From positions 86,516,286 to 86,580,285 of the forward strand of contig NC_053490.1 in NCBI RefSeq assembly GCF_905171775.1: 64,000 nt of DNA. The letters are read 5' to 3'. The stretch is from Rana temporaria (lineage: Eukaryota > Chordata > Amphibia > Anura > Ranidae). The first letter of the stretch is position 1, and the number at the start of each line of letters is the position of its first letter. The notes under the pieces are model-generated. The model searched no databases and was not told the origin of the DNA. It worked only from the letters and a program-made list of their open reading frames with translations. Both the position numbers and the translations under genes were made by a program. Below are positions 11,057-23,379 of the stretch, one piece after another.

Positions 11057-13025
11057 GTGAGTAATAGACCTCATTAGAACTCAATAAACATTTGTTTTGC
11101 TGAACCAATTGAATATTGCCCAAAACTATATGTAGCTATTGTAGATGCAAATGCTGTTTAGCAGAATTCTTCTTTATTCTCAGTCATCTAGCTTTTATGC
11201 CGTGTTCACATGACCATTTTTCATGACGAGAAAAATGCAATTTTTTAAATTGGTCGTGAAAAACGGTCCAGAGCATTTTTCGCAACGAGAAAAATAGACA
11301 TTAAAAATTTAGAACCTGCTCTATTTTTCTCAATGTTTTTCACGTCGTCGTTTTTTTTCGTCGTGAAAAATGGTCGTGTAGGCTTCAACGACGGGGAAAA
11401 AACGTGCATGCTCAGAAGCAAGTTATGAGAAGGAAAATTTGCATAATCAGCCCAAAGGGTGGCGCCATTCGAATGGAACTTCCCCTTTATAGTGCCAACG
11501 TATGTGTTGTACGTCACCGCACTTTGCTCAAGCATTTTTTATCACGATCGTGTGCATGCAAGGCAGGCTTGACAACAATCACGTTGAGAAAAACGTCATT
11601 TTTTTCCATGACAAGAATAATGGTTGTGTGTACGCGGCATTAGTCACCTCCCAAAAATGTTGTTTATATAGATGTAAATCTTTGGATGTTCTTTTACTTT
11701 ATAGAAGCTAAGTTACAATTATGGCTTGCTTTCTCTCCGGTACATTCTGACCCTATTTGAGACATATATGTGGACAATCGTTTCTTGCATCTGTCAGTGC
11801 AAACACTTTACTGGGTTTGCCCCTCATGCACTCTGTAATGGGATACAAATTTGCATCCACTGCAACATGTCAATAAATGCGATCAAAGCTTCATGGTAAT
11901 AGTGTTTGGTTCACCGTATGGCAATTTTAACATATTTACGAAATACATCCCAAAATGTCATCTTTGCTTCAGAGTGAAGCTCCAGGAAGGAGAGCAGAAA
12001 TTCAGGACATGCCAAAATACTCTGCTTGTATCAGACAGTTGCAGTATTAAACAGAGGCAGACTGCCATCTAAAGGCTGCAGGTGCCTGTAGCCTCTGAAA
12101 CGATTATTTTCTGGTATCCTTAGTGCGTATGTTAGCTGTTAACAACTTTGGCCCCCGCTAAGTGTCACCTGGCAGCTTTCAAGGGCATCAGGCGGAGGAG
12201 CAATAATATAAATATTGCAATAGGGGAAGAGCTTAAAGGAGAAGTACATCCAAAGGTCGTTTGGGTGTACTTCTCCTGTGGATCACAGGACTGCAGATTT
12301 TTTTTGGACTGAAGTGCGCTATCTGCTGACATCACAGAGCCAGTTCAGGCTTGGGCAAGATCACAACAATGAAGTCAGGATCTGCCCACATGCCTGGACC
12401 AGCACCCAGCTCAGCATCTCAGTGAGCCGCTGAGAGCATGAGCCGGCCGCTCCCGCCTCCTCCACAGCTCAGAGCTCCAGTGAACGCGGGAGAAAGAGCA
12501 AAGACCTGCTGACAGTCAGCAGCTCTATTCTCAGGGAGCTGTGAGGACCGAGCGATCGGCGGTGTTTAGATGCCTTGGTTCTCAGTGTCCGAGCCAGTGC
12601 GGGACAGATACAGCATCAGACTAATGCTGCATCTAGCTAGGTAAGTATGATTAAAAAAAGGGGGGGATTGATATTATTTTATTTTAAAGGAAATCTGTGG
12701 TGAGAGACATGCTTAAGTAGCCATTGTAGCCTTTGTTCTAAAAATATTAGTTACATGGCTGTCAGTGGTTTTAATAACAGCTTAGGCACTGATCCAGAAC
12801 TAGAATGTACTGTAGATCAGGAGGTCTTACTTGCTGCATACCTATTCTGTGTCGGTGGCTCAGAGTACACTGAAGCTACAGACTGCTGAAGAAGCAGATT
12901 TACAGAAGGTCCAGATTTTCATTAACACCTCGGAGCTGTGTGCTTGGCTTTCTTTTAAACACAGCTAAACTATTGACTGGCTTCTTTGCATGTATATTAA
13001 TATGAGTTGAACTTTCTGCTTACAG
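11057..13025 (+). other. lnx2: lnx2 last intron (2.0 kb)
   Basis: Begins GTGAGT, ends TTACAG. Holds one MITE (11198-11639) and, at about 12235-12690, a GC-rich segment starting TTAAAGGAGAAGTACATCC that resembles frog TTAA-type MITEs without a clear right end. No coding sequence seen. Confidence 0.85.
11198..11639. repeat. MITE, TGCCGCGTACACACGATC family
   Basis: Ends TGCCGTGTTCACATGACC and GTGTACGCGGCA, with a perfect TTA TSD at 11195-11197 and 11640-11642. Contains internal palindromes of TTTTTCACGACG type. The TWA target fits PIF/Harbinger-like MITEs. Confidence 0.85.
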
Positions 13026-13161
13026 ATGTGGAGATATGATTGTTGCTGTGAATGGTTTATCTACGGTGGGAATGAGCCATTCTGCTCTTGTCCCGATGCT
13101 GAAGGAACAAAGAAGCAAAGTCACCCTTAGTGTAATCTCTTGGCCTGGAAGCCTTGTGTAA
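13026..13161 (+). CDS. lnx2: lnx2 terminal coding exon: end of PDZ4 and stop
   Basis: Encodes CGDMIVAVNGLSTVGMSHSA then LVPMLKEQRSKVTLSVISWP and GSLV, stop TAA at 13159-13161. SHSALVPMLK is PDZ helix B and KVTLSVISW the last strand. The ending WPGSLV is what separates LNX2 from LNX1. The last three residues S-L-V fit a class I PDZ ligand, so self or trans binding is conceivable (inference). The acceptor is TTACAG. Confidence 0.96.
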
Positions 13162-15517
13162 ATCGCTCTACACAAGAGCATTGCCTTCAAATATCTCCTG
13201 TGCTCCAGAACTGGCGAACAGTTGGGTCATCTGTCTTCAACAACCAAGGCCGCCGACAAGTGAGTCTGTGGTCAAGAGGCGAAACTCTCACTGGAGTGGC
13301 CCAAACTCACCCATTACCTGCGCTGGGCTAGCTGTGACCTTCCCTTGCTTCTCTTCCAGCCATTGAAAATACCCTGCGATGAGTCTGTAGTTCGTACCTT
13401 GTGCAACGCTGTCAGCATAAAGTTTTGCTGTGAAGATTGTGTAAAGCCATAGAATAAAGCGCGTGTGTGTGCCAAGATGACAAGGCGTTCACTGACCACG
13501 TCGCCACGTCTGCAGTATGACCAGCTTTAGTAACGTACCATCCTCTTTGTCAGTGTGAAAAATGGATTCCCACTGCAGTCATAATATTGTGCTGCTATAA
13601 GGCTGGTATTGGTTTACCTCACAGGAACATTGCCAGTAACAAATGTCCTTAAAATAATATCAATCATCTGCTTGTGTTCCCTTTTACTTAAAAACAGGGG
13701 GCCAAAGCCAACTCTTTAACAGAATGGATTTTATACTGTGCAATAATAGATGTTTCTTTTTTCCCTTCTTCGTTTGTCAAATGGTAATTTAATACACAAC
13801 GTAGCCTGTAAGATTGTTAACGGGGATTGGTTGCAAGGTTCATCTTCCTTATAATGAATGTTTTTGTTAGCATAAACAAATTTTGATACTTTTATTGCAA
13901 TATTTCTAAGATAATGTGCTTGTGATTGTGAGCTTTTTACAAAGGTAAACATGAAGACAGTTTGATGAATAAGTGTTAAATATAAAACGAGAATTGAATT
14001 TGAGCTTCCCTACACACTACTGCCAGAAGTTGTATTACAGCTACTGCAAGGTATCATGGGAAAAGGAATCCAACATGTAGCTGCCATTAAAGATGGAGTT
14101 TAGCACAGTAGGGATTGGAGTTCATGTAGTAAAGAGGTCACTAGTACTTCTCAAGAAGCAGCAAAGTTAATGAAACTGCCAGTTTAGATGTAATGTCCTA
14201 AATTCTAGAAACCCACATCCCATAGTCTACTTCTTTAGAGAGCCCATAGAAGTATTTTCAAGGTTTTACCACACTTGAACTTCAGGTAAGACCGAGAATT
14301 GTAGCTTCCATAAAATTGTAAAACTGTTGGCGTGCTCAAATCTGTTGTTTATTGATATCAGGCATTTTTTTAAGTTATGCTGGGTTTAAAGAATCATGCA
14401 ATATGAAAGGCTAAATGAATCACCAGGACACAAGCCAACATCATCAAATGTGCTATTTGGCTCCAGTCTTGTATGGAAGATGTTAGAACAGTGCCTACAG
14501 CTTGCAAGGGATGGGTCTGTTGTCATTTAATCATTTACATTTAACTGAACTGTGTTCCTTTCAAACAATTACTAGTCCTCCAAGTGTATAACAGACACTC
14601 TCTTCTAGTATTATAATTTGTCTTTTGTCTGTGGTCCTGATCCAGTTTACAGCCTCTGCATAATTTCTGGACTGACAATAATCTGATGGTTGGTGATGCA
14701 TGCTGCAAGGCAGCCTCTCCTCAACCAATGTGACAGCAATTGACCACTCAGACATCAAGCACTGCCTTGTGGCAAGTCAGAGAGATGCATCACATGTTCC
14801 CCAATACCCATAATATTTTTGAGAAAAATATGCTGTCTAAAGTGGGGTTCATGGTGGCAAAGAAAAGTAGAAGAGGTAAGTTTCTAGTAGATGCCTGCTA
14901 TACACTAGGAGGGGCTACTTTATAGATGCCTACATTTTCCTACAGCACACTATGCACACTGCCATTGACCCCTTTCCCTAGTGTGGAAGGTCAATTACAA
15001 TCCTATCAATGCGCCTGCCTTGGAAGCTACCACTCTTAGAACTACAGAGGGTGGTGCTGGAATCTAGCAACACTCCAGTCTCCATTTTCACAGGCTTGGT
15101 TTTTTGTTTTTTCAAGAAATTATAATAATGGAAGCCAAAGCTATTGAGTGAGTGGGACAGCTGTTTGGCAGGTAGGCTGTCTTCATTGAATGAGGCAAAC
15201 ATATTTATGTTTGGCAGTTGTGTACCTTTAATATCTATAGAATGATAAAACCAATAAGCACACATTTTCTTATAAACAAATATACAGGTATGGGAAGCAA
15301 GAAAAGTGCCATGAACTATGGAATGGTATAAACAAGCCCTACATTCATGGCTTCTAGTATTAATAAAGCAAGTTGCCATAAGTTTTGGGGAAGCCTAATG
15401 TATAGGCAACAGGTGCTCTTTAATGTGACCCTACCATGCCGCATGATATCTGGCAGAGACAAAGCTAATGCCCTCTGCTAGAAACGGCCATTATCTGACT
15501 CCCTTATCGTATTCTGC

Positions 15518-16004
15518 ACTATATATAGCCAAAAGTGTATGGACCCCTCACCATCACACTCACAATATGTCCAAAAGCATGCAGACACCTCTCCAAAGTG
15601 CTACATTCAGCTGTTTCCAGTGAAGAGTACTGTTAAAAGAATTCTCAAAGCTGTGTGCTTTTAACGCAAAAATACGAAGGAAACTTGGACAGCCGCACTC
15701 CAAAATGTTTCTTTTAATTAAAATCGATCACAAAATAAACATGCCACAGCAAAAAAATTGGAACAAAAGCTAACGTTTCGCACTGTAGCTTCAGTGCTTA
15801 GTCATAGCTGTTATACCCTGTGTGCTTTTAACTCTTTGGCAACAGTTTAGGAAGGTTCTTCTCAGTTCCAGCATGACTGTCCACACAGCCATGTCCATAA
15901 ACAAACAGTTTGATGAGTTTGTTGTGGAGGAATTTGAGTGACCTGAGCACAGCCTTGACCTCAACCCTATTGAACACTTTGGGATGAATTAGAATGGCAA
16001 CTAT
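15518..16004 (+). mobile_element. Tc1-like transposon remnant, doubly interrupted
   Basis: The left end CACTATATATAGCCAAAAGT resembles a Tc1 TIR. Later text reads as a worn transposase C-terminal part (PCP-TNS-LMSLLWRNLSDL, LLNTLG). A hammerhead-bearing unit (15666-15817) and MITE M2 (from 16005) sit in it. Confidence 0.6.
15666..15817 (-). mobile_element. 152-bp PLE pLTR/retrozyme-like unit with hammerhead-like 5' edge (unit F)
   Basis: Flanked by a perfect 15-bp direct repeat CTGTGTGCTTTTAAC at 15651-15665 and 15818-15832. On the minus strand it starts eight bases before a stem AGCTA/TAGCT (15805-15809 and 15768-15772), which encloses TGACTAA, a GCACTG/CAGTGC hairpin and GAAACGTT. The rest, ending GGAGTGCGGCTGTCCAAG and a short tail, is homologous to the right arm at 55145-55285. 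No ORF. Confidence 0.75.
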
Positions 16005-16671
16005 GGGCCAGATCCACAACGAGTGGGCGCAACGTAACTTTTCCGATTTAAGTTACACCGCCGCAAATTGCCCAAGTTAGTGCCCGATCCACAAAGCACT
16101 TACCTGGAAATTTGCGGTGGTGTATCCTAAATCAGTCCGGCGCAAGGCGGGCCAATTCAAATGGGGCGAGTCCCATTTAAATTAGGCACGCTCCCGCGCC
16201 GGACGTACTGCGCATGCTCCCGACGCTATTTTCCCAACGTGCTTTGCGCGAAGTTACATTGCGCCAAGGTTTTGTGAATCGCTACGGGTAAAAGAGTTGC
16301 GGCGGGAAAAATAAAAAATGTAAAAAAAATTTGACAGCGACGCGGGAAAGACGGGTATACTTTTACATGGTGTACTAACTTTACACTTTGTAAAAGCAGC
16401 CCTATCTTTGCGACGGCAAACTAACACTTACGGCGACTTCACGAAGGGAAAAACCTTTGTGGATCTCCGTAAGTGCTAATTTGCATACACGACGCTGGTT
16501 TACGATGAGAAATGCCCCCAGCGGCGGCCGCGGTACTGCATCCTAAGATCCGACAGTGTAAAACAATTACACATGTCGGATCTTAGGGATATCAATGCGT
16601 AACTGATTCTATGAATCAGCCGCATAGATAGAAACAGGGACGCCGTCGTAACCCTTTTGTGGATCTGGCCC
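16005..16671. repeat. MITE, GGGCCAGATCC family, copy M2
   Basis: Perfect TIR GGGCCAGATCCACAA against TTGTGGATCTGGCCC; TSD TAT at 16002-16004 and 16672-16674. Internal block TTTAAGTTACACCGCCGCAA is shared with M4 and M8 (a subfamily). Confidence 0.92.
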
Positions 16672-16682
16672 TATATGCTTAA

Positions 16683-16948
16683 CCCCTATGCGCTGGTTTC
16701 AGATGCTGGGGGGCAGTGTTTATGATCATGTGACCGCCGTGATTGGCAGTCACATGATCGGAAAGCTCCCGATCGCAAGTAGTGTTTGGTAGCTTTCCGT
16801 TAGCTGCCAGTAACTGTGTCGGGAGGGCACAGGGCACATGTTCTCGGCACAGCTACATTCAACAAAATTCAGGCAAATATGCAGCTGCTCTGCACCAAGG
16901 CCCACCCACCAAGAGGCCACATATTTGAGTTCAGCCAGTGCCAAGGGG
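16683..16948. repeat. TTAA-flanked MITE, 266 bp
   Basis: Flanked by TTAA at 16679-16682 and 16949-16952. Ends CCCCTATGCGCTGG and, reversed, CCCCTTGGCACTGG. TTAA duplication is the signature of piggyBac-type (or Kolobok) transposition. Non-coding. Confidence 0.75.
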
Positions 16949-17029
16949 TTAATCTTCTCATCCAAAAGCAATACCTAATTTTTCAAACGCTCTTTTGAAT
17001 TAATGCAAAAAAATCCCTCAGACACTTAA

Positions 17030-17499
17030 GGCCTTGTACACACGAGGAGACATGTCCGATGAAAACGGTCCGCGGACCGTTTTCATCGGACATGTCTGCT
17101 GGGAGCTTTTGGTCTGATGTGTGTACACACCATCAGACCAAAATCCCCGCGGACAGAGAACGCGGTGACGTAGAAGACACTGACGTTCTCTAACACGGAA
17201 GTTCAATGCTTCCACGCATGTGTCGAATCAATTTGACGCATGCGCGGGATTTCGGGCCGCTGGTTATACGTCATAACCAGCGGACATGTCCGATGAGTCG
17301 TACTAACCATCGAACATGTCCAACGGACAGGTTTCCAGCGGACAAGTTTCTAAGCACGCTAAGAAACTTTTATCCGCTGGAAACCTGTCCGCTAGGCCAG
17401 GAAACCTGTCCGCTAGGCCGTACACACGGTCGGACATGTCCGCGGAAACTGGTCCACGGACCAGTTTCAGCGGACATGTTCGGTCGTGTGTACGAGGCC
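17030..17499. repeat. MITE, GTACACACGACC family, ACATGTCC subfamily
   Basis: TAA TSD at 17027-17029 and 17500-17502. Ends GGCCTTGTACACACGAGG and CGTGTGTACGAGGCC. The interior is built from repeated GGACATGTCCG palindromes and CGGACCGTTTTCATCGGACA pairs. No coding potential despite long open frames. Confidence 0.88.
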
Positions 17500-18000
17500 T
17501 AAAAATATTGTGGAAAGCCGCCTTAGAAGAGTAGAGGCTGTTATGGGGAGAGGTCAACTCTTTATGAATGTCTGTGGTTTTGATTGGGATGTCTAACAAG
17601 TGATGGTCAGGTTTCTATAAACATTTGGCCATAAAGTGTAGTTTCTTTGCAAGTGACATCACTACCCTAGAACTAGAATGTAGCCCAGGAGTCAGACATC
17701 GGCTGCATCCAGCTAAGGACCTTGGCCTTAGTAATGTTGTGGCAGGGTCCCTTTAATATAATTAAATTAAGCATGGTTATAAAAAAAAATCTTTTGCTAT
17801 TTCCAACTGAATGTCAAAGATTAAATGCCACCTACCTTGGCAGTTAATATGGGGTATATATTTATAGGTAATAAAACCGTGTTCATATTTAGGCCTCTTT
17901 ATTTTCTTGTATGTTGTTCATCTAGGCATGGATATTTCTTTAATGTGTTGACTGGACAAAAATCTGAATGATGTACAAAAATGCTTAAATAAACTTCAAA

Positions 18001-19200
18001 GTGGGTCAGTTACACAGATGTTTCTTCTTTTTATCGGGTACTTTTTGAAAATGTAAATTCTGTATTATGTGAGACCAAAACAAAATGAGTTACCTGGCAT
18101 TGAGGTTATGTGATCTGAATATCAATTATGTAAAATAATATCAAACAATCAAAACAAAAATTGGTTTTATATGGAAAAACGAATTTCATAGTCCTAGGTG
18201 AAAGCAATATTCCACGGACTTTAAACAGTACATGTAAATCTGACCTCTCTACCAAGAAATAATTAAAATCTGAGCTGGGTAAACATTTGATATCCGGTCA
18301 GCAGATGGAGCCCCAGACTCCATTTCACATGTCTACCTGTTTGTTCTTGACAAACAATTAGTAAAGTCTATATCCACAACTGAATGAGTCGGAGCAATGA
18401 CGAGGGAGAAACATTCTATGCAGTCCATGCTGAATGATAACGCATCCCCAAGGGCATGCCCATGACCACAGGAAGTGGTTGAATGATGCTTGGGCACAAC
18501 CACTAGCAAGAGAATGTGAAGGTAAGTGCTGGAGTGTGGAGAGGGCTAGTAATGCCGCACCGCCTCTTTTCACTCAACAGGAGAAAGAAGCAGAATGAAA
18601 AAAAAATGTAAAGTGTAGTTGTTCTTGGGGGAATAAAAAGCTATAGCACCTACTGACTTTTTTTGAATATAGATAAAGTGTTGTGCACTTGTTCAGCCAG
18701 CAACCCATCCTCCCAACACATAGCAAGAATACTGGCAAAGTCATAACTAGTGGAGTAGTAGTGGAAGAACACCTTCAGTCTGGTGAAAACCTACTAAAGC
18801 ATAAATCCCTTTCTTACAAGAATGAGGTCGAAAGTAAAGGACATGTAAAGATACATAGATAGAATCCACGAATAAGAAGCAAGAAAATGGGACACCAGAG
18901 TAAACGCTGCCCTGAAACAGAAACTGTTGCGTTACCACTAAATTTAAATAAAATCCCTGCCTATGCAGAACCACTAGTGTCGTTCTTTATGGGCATACTG
19001 TTCTATGACATAACTTGTTAAATAAAAATACATTTAAAAAAAATCACTGACAGTGAATGTCAACTTAGAAGACAACTTACGGTATGCCCCTTACACATGG
19101 TCGGAAATGTGTGAAATTGTTTCCCATCCAGCAGCGTGATGAAGGTTTTCCTTTATCAAAGAGAGTAATGAGGCTCAAAGCCACCATTTTTCAAATATTC
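18001..19200. other. no gene or clear repeat recognised
   Basis: AT-rich sequence downstream of the probable lnx2 end. No ORF with a recognisable domain, RNA gene or TIR pair was found on either strand. Confidence 0.5.
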
Positions 19201-19203
19201 TAA

Positions 19204-19770
19204 TGCCGCGTACACACGATCATTTTTCGGCATGAAAAAAAACTTTGTTTTTCAGCATGTCCAAAAAACAAAGTTTTTCCAACTTTATCATTAAAAACTA
19301 CGTTGCCCACACACCATCGTTTTTGAAAAATGATGAACAAAGTGCGGTGACGTACAACACGTACGACGGCACTCTAAAGGGGACGTTCTATTCGCTTTTG
19401 GGCTGCTTTTAGCTGATTCCTTGTTAGTAAAAGATGTTTCGCGCTTTTTTTGTCTGTTACAGCGTGATGAATGTGCTTACTCCATTATGAATGGTAGTTT
19501 TACCAGAACGAGCGCTCCCGTCTCATAACTTGCTTCTGGGCATGCGCGGGTTTAAAGCGTCATTTTAGCCCACACACGATCATTTTTTACAACCTGAAAA
19601 ACGAAATTTTTAAAAACGACGTTAAAAAATGCAGCATGTTTAGATTTTTTTTTTTTTTACGTTTTTCAGAAGCCGAAAAACGATGTAAAGCCCACACACG
19701 ATCATTTTAAATGACGTTTTTAAAAACGTCGTTTTTTTTCATGCCGAAAAATGATCATGTGTACGCGGCA
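19204..19770. repeat. MITE, TGCCGCGTACACACGATC family
   Basis: Ends TGCCGCGTACACACGATCAT and its complement ATGATCATGTGTACGCGGCA; flanks TAA and TCA, an imperfect 3-bp TSD. The interior has repeated CACACACGATCATTTT blocks. Same family as 11198-11639. Confidence 0.85.
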
Positions 19771-19772
19771 TC

Positions 19773-20269
19773 AAAGTGTTACTAAACCCAGTAATATGAA
19801 AATAGTTCAACCCCCCCCCCACAGTGCCCACAGCTTATAAATCTTCTTTATACATTAAAAATACTGCAACTATATACATCTTTGGTTAATCTGTATACCA
19901 CGGTTGCATGATAAACCGCAGTTTCTCCAGTGCTGAGATTTCAGGAAGGAGGAGATTTCCACTGCAGCCTGTATACACGCCCACGTGTGTGATGTCAATA
20001 TCATGTGACCTGGCAAGCTCTGAGAACAAGTAACTGTTCTCTAGAGCATAAAAGACACAACTGAGCATGTGCAGGTCGGCTACTCTGCCTGTGTTGGCTG
20101 GCCTTCCCCAGATAGACAGTGCAGGCAGGGAGGGATCTGTGCATACAGGATAAAACAGCCTTTTTACACAAGGCAGAGGATTAACCCCTTAAGTTCCACA
20201 GTGAGTATAACAAGCATGATATGCTGCATATACAGACTGATTTTACTGTTGTGGGTTTAGTAACACTTT
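19773..20269. repeat. MITE with 18-bp TIR AAAGTGTTACTAAACCCA
   Basis: Left AAAGTGTTACTAAACCCA and right TGGGTTTAGTAACACTTT are perfect inverted repeats. It abuts the previous MITE and shares its last bases with the TTAA of the next one, so its TSD cannot be read. Non-coding. Confidence 0.75.
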
Positions 20270-20271
20270 AA

Positions 20272-21259
20272 CCAGTTCCGACCGCCACACGAGGATGTAC
20301 GTCGTCAGAATGGCACAGCTGCACAAATAGATGTGTATATATACGTGCCCTTTAATTTGCGAGCCGTGTGGTCGGGCACGCGGCGCTGGCAGAACACTCG
20401 CAAGCTCCATGACCTTGCCTGTGGGACCCGTGGACTCGATGTCCACCGGTGTCCCGCGATCGTGTCACAGAGCTGAAGAACGGGAAGATGTTAGTGTAAA
20501 CACAACATCTCCCCATCCTTCCCCTGACACTGTCGCTGATCGTCTGTCCCCTCTCATCGGGAACAGCGATCAGTGACGTGTCACGGCAAGCCCCCTAACC
20601 GTTAGAAGCACTCCCTAGGTCACACTTAACCCCTTCAGCGCCCCGTGCATATTAACCCCTTCACTGCCAGTATCATTTATACAGTAATCAGTGCATTTTT
20701 ATAGCACTGATCGCTGTAAAAATTACAATGGTGCCAAAATGGTGTCAAAAGTGTCCGATGTGTCCGCCACAATGTCGCAGTCACGATAAAAATCGCTAAT
20801 CTCCACCATTACTAGTAACAAATTATTAATAAAAATGCCATAAAACCACCCCCTATTTTGTAGACACTATAACTTTTGCGCAAACCAATCAATAAATGCT
20901 TTTTGCGATTTTTTTTTTTTTTTTTTTCTCTTACCAGAAATATGTAGAAGAATACGTATCAGCCTAAACTGAGGAAAATAAATGTTTTTTTATATATTTT
21001 TTGGGGATATTTATTATAGCAAAAAGTAAAAAATATTGTTTTTTTTTTCCAAAATTGTCGCTCTATTTTTGTTTATAGCACAAAAAATAAAAACCGCAGA
21101 GGTAATCAAATACCACCAAAAGAAAGCTCTATTTGTGGGGAAAAAATACATCAACTTTGTTTGGGAGCCACGCTGCAATTGTCAGTTAAAGTGACGCAGT
21201 GCCGAATCGCAAAAAGTGGCCTAGTCTTTGGCCAGCAAAATGGTCCGCGGCTTAAGTGG
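20272..21259. repeat. TTAA-flanked MITE, 988 bp
   Basis: TTAA at 20268-20271 and 21260-21263. Ends CCAGTTCCGACC and GGTCCGCGGCTTAAGTGG (imperfect TIR). Includes text such as ACCACCAAAAGAAAGCTCTA common in frog repeats. piggyBac-type by target site; no transposase. Confidence 0.75.
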
Positions 21260-21382
21260 TTAAGGCAGTTAATGTCATGCCTTTTTTTTTCTCAAAAAAA
21301 AAAAAAAAAAGACATTTCCATGAACAAAAGACAAAACAACAAAAAACAGATAACAGGGGAGGTTGCGGAGGACCTACGTTTC

Positions 21383-21386
<4 letters not shown>

Positions 21387-21435
<49 letters not shown>
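21387..21435. repeat. (TA)n microsatellite
   Basis: About 24 TA units lying 3' of the antisense L1 fragment; possibly grown from its tail. Confidence 0.95.
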
Positions 21436-21438
<3 letters not shown>

Positions 21439-21838
21439 GCAGCCGTACCGCAAATACAGCAGGATATTACATTAATTGACATTCCTTATAAAAATAAAAC
21501 GACAAATCTTGAAAATTACATATCTGCGTCCGTCTCTTTTATTGTATTTTGACTGTGTACTCATATTATTATTCTGGTCCCCGGCTCCACTCCCAGTCCA
21601 AAAATGGAGTACCGGTCTGGGCCAGGTTGCCTCCCAACCCTAAAAAGTGGGTCGGGATTCACAGTGTCTATGTATTAACCCTCACACAAAACTAAAACAT
21701 ATAGCACATCACTGTAGAGCAACACAACATCAAGAATACTATTTTGGCCTGTTCCGCAATCGGAGCCCTATATCCATTGTACCTTCAGTGACCCATCCTG
21801 TCTATGTTAGTCAGCAACTCTCATATGGGAGCAAATGA

Positions 21839-23110
21839 CTAAGTCCTACAACCCAACACTCTATTCTGGACCAGCTGGAAGGGGGCCAAACCTGGAACCT
21901 CCAACCATGGGTCCCAAATATTTTCAGATTTGTTTGTGCTGCCCCTGTGCTTGTATGTCAGCTTTTCTCTTAGTAGGGTGTCATTTATGGCACTAACCCA
22001 TTGTGTAGGCGGAAGCACAGACAGCAATTGTCTGGCAATAAGTTTCCTAGCAATAAAAAGGACCCTGAGAATGGCCGTGTATGTATAGGGCGTGTATAGC
22101 TCCTCGTCCAACCATCCCAGCAGGCGCAACCTAGGGTCCACCGTAAATGTGAGCTTCCATACTCTATTGATAGAAGTGATCACATCTGACCAGTATCTCT
22201 GTAGTTTCGGACACTTCCAGAGAATATGTACATTGTCCACCAGACAACGAGGACAGAGTGGGTCATCTCTTCTGTGCCATTTGGGTACTTTGTATGGGGT
22301 ACGGTAAGATCGGTGAATAATGAATAGTTGTGTACGTTTTTGGGAAGAAGTGAGGGATACCTTGGGCACATTTTCCATTATGTTTGACCATTCTTCATCT
22401 GATATATGGCCTATATCCTCCCCCCCATTGGGTTCTACAATTCAATGACATAGCTTTGGACACCTGTGAGATTAGGAACCATATAGGGAGGAAATCTGCC
22501 CCTTCCGGGACAAAGATTTCACCAGTCTTGTAAGTATTGTGGGTCTAGTTAGCTCCCATGTGCTCAGTGTAGCCTGTGCAGAGAGGGCATGTCTGAGTTT
22601 CAGATACTGGAAGAACAAGGTATTTGGTAGATTGTATTCCACTCTCAGGGACTGAAAATCCCTCAAGAGGCCACCATGATATAGCTGTGTAATGTGACAC
22701 ACACCACACCTAGACCAGGCGGAAAAGCCCTGTAGTTTATACAGTTCAGGAAAATTTTTATTATTCCAGATACGTGACCACTCAGAATACCCTTTGGCCT
22801 TGTTGTTTGGCATTTTTTCATATTTTATCCATAAGCACCATCGTGGGACAGTCAGGCAATGCATCAAATTCTCCCGCCTCTATGTACTCCACAACATCTC
22901 CCCCCGATAGAACTGTATATACAATATTTCTAATAGGATCAGTGGACCCGGGGTGCTGCCAGCTCGTTAAATGCTGCAATTGAGCTGCTATGAAATAAAA
23001 GTATGGGTTCGGCACCGCCAGCCCACCCGAGTCTTTTGCCTCCTGCAGTGTTTCCAATTTGATACGAGGTACCTGTTTTCTCCATATCAGGGAGCAGTTA
23101 ACGTCTTTAT
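21839..23110 (-). pseudogene. L1-like ORF2 C-terminal fragment, 5' truncated
   Basis: Minus-strand translation gives, in order, LETLQEAKDSGGLAVPNPYF (the GGL..PN motif after the RT domain), FSAWSRCGVCHITQLYHGG, and CPRCLVDNVHILWKCPKLQR, which matches the cysteine-rich C-terminal C-x2-C...H..C..C of L1 ORF2 proteins. It ends ENIWDPWLEVPG. Several frameshifts join the pieces. RT and endonuclease domains are absent, as expected for a 5'-truncated LINE insertion. It is related to, but clearly different in sequence from, the L1 at 26823. Confidence 0.85.
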
Positions 23111-23379
23111 ATGTGCCAATCGAAGAAACATTTAGTCTGCAGAGCCCTTCTAAAAGTTTTATTCATGCTGATCAAAGAAAAAAAACGAAAAACTACATTT
23201 GGGTTAAGAGAAATTAAAAGACATTTCTAAAAATAAATAAATAAATGTTGCAACTCTGCAGGGCATTGTTTAAGGAGAAGGAAAATCTGGTCATTCACAA
23301 CCACTCATCAGTCCACTGCATAGTGACAAGTGCAGGGGGTTAAGCCACAGTGTCTGCAATTTAAGAAGTATGGCATTAA

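Larger units (their letters stand above)
13162..18000 (+). other. lnx2: probable lnx2 3' UTR with transposon insertions
   Basis: After the stop there is AT-rich sequence with no further coding. An early AATAAA lies at 13453-13458, and another AATAAA at 17988-17993 in an apparently unique stretch. Removing the transposons at 15518-17499 leaves about 2.9 kb, which is close to the long LNX2 3' UTR of other vertebrates. Which signal is used cannot be told from sequence alone. Confidence 0.45.

Noticed and set aside
16005..17502. Several 60-100 codon frames in MITEs
   Set aside because: CpG-rich palindromic MITE sequence lacks stops on both strands; the same regions in sibling copies do not keep the frames.
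21161..21552. Frames with alternating Tyr/Ile
   Set aside because: Translation of the (TA)n microsatellite and A-run.
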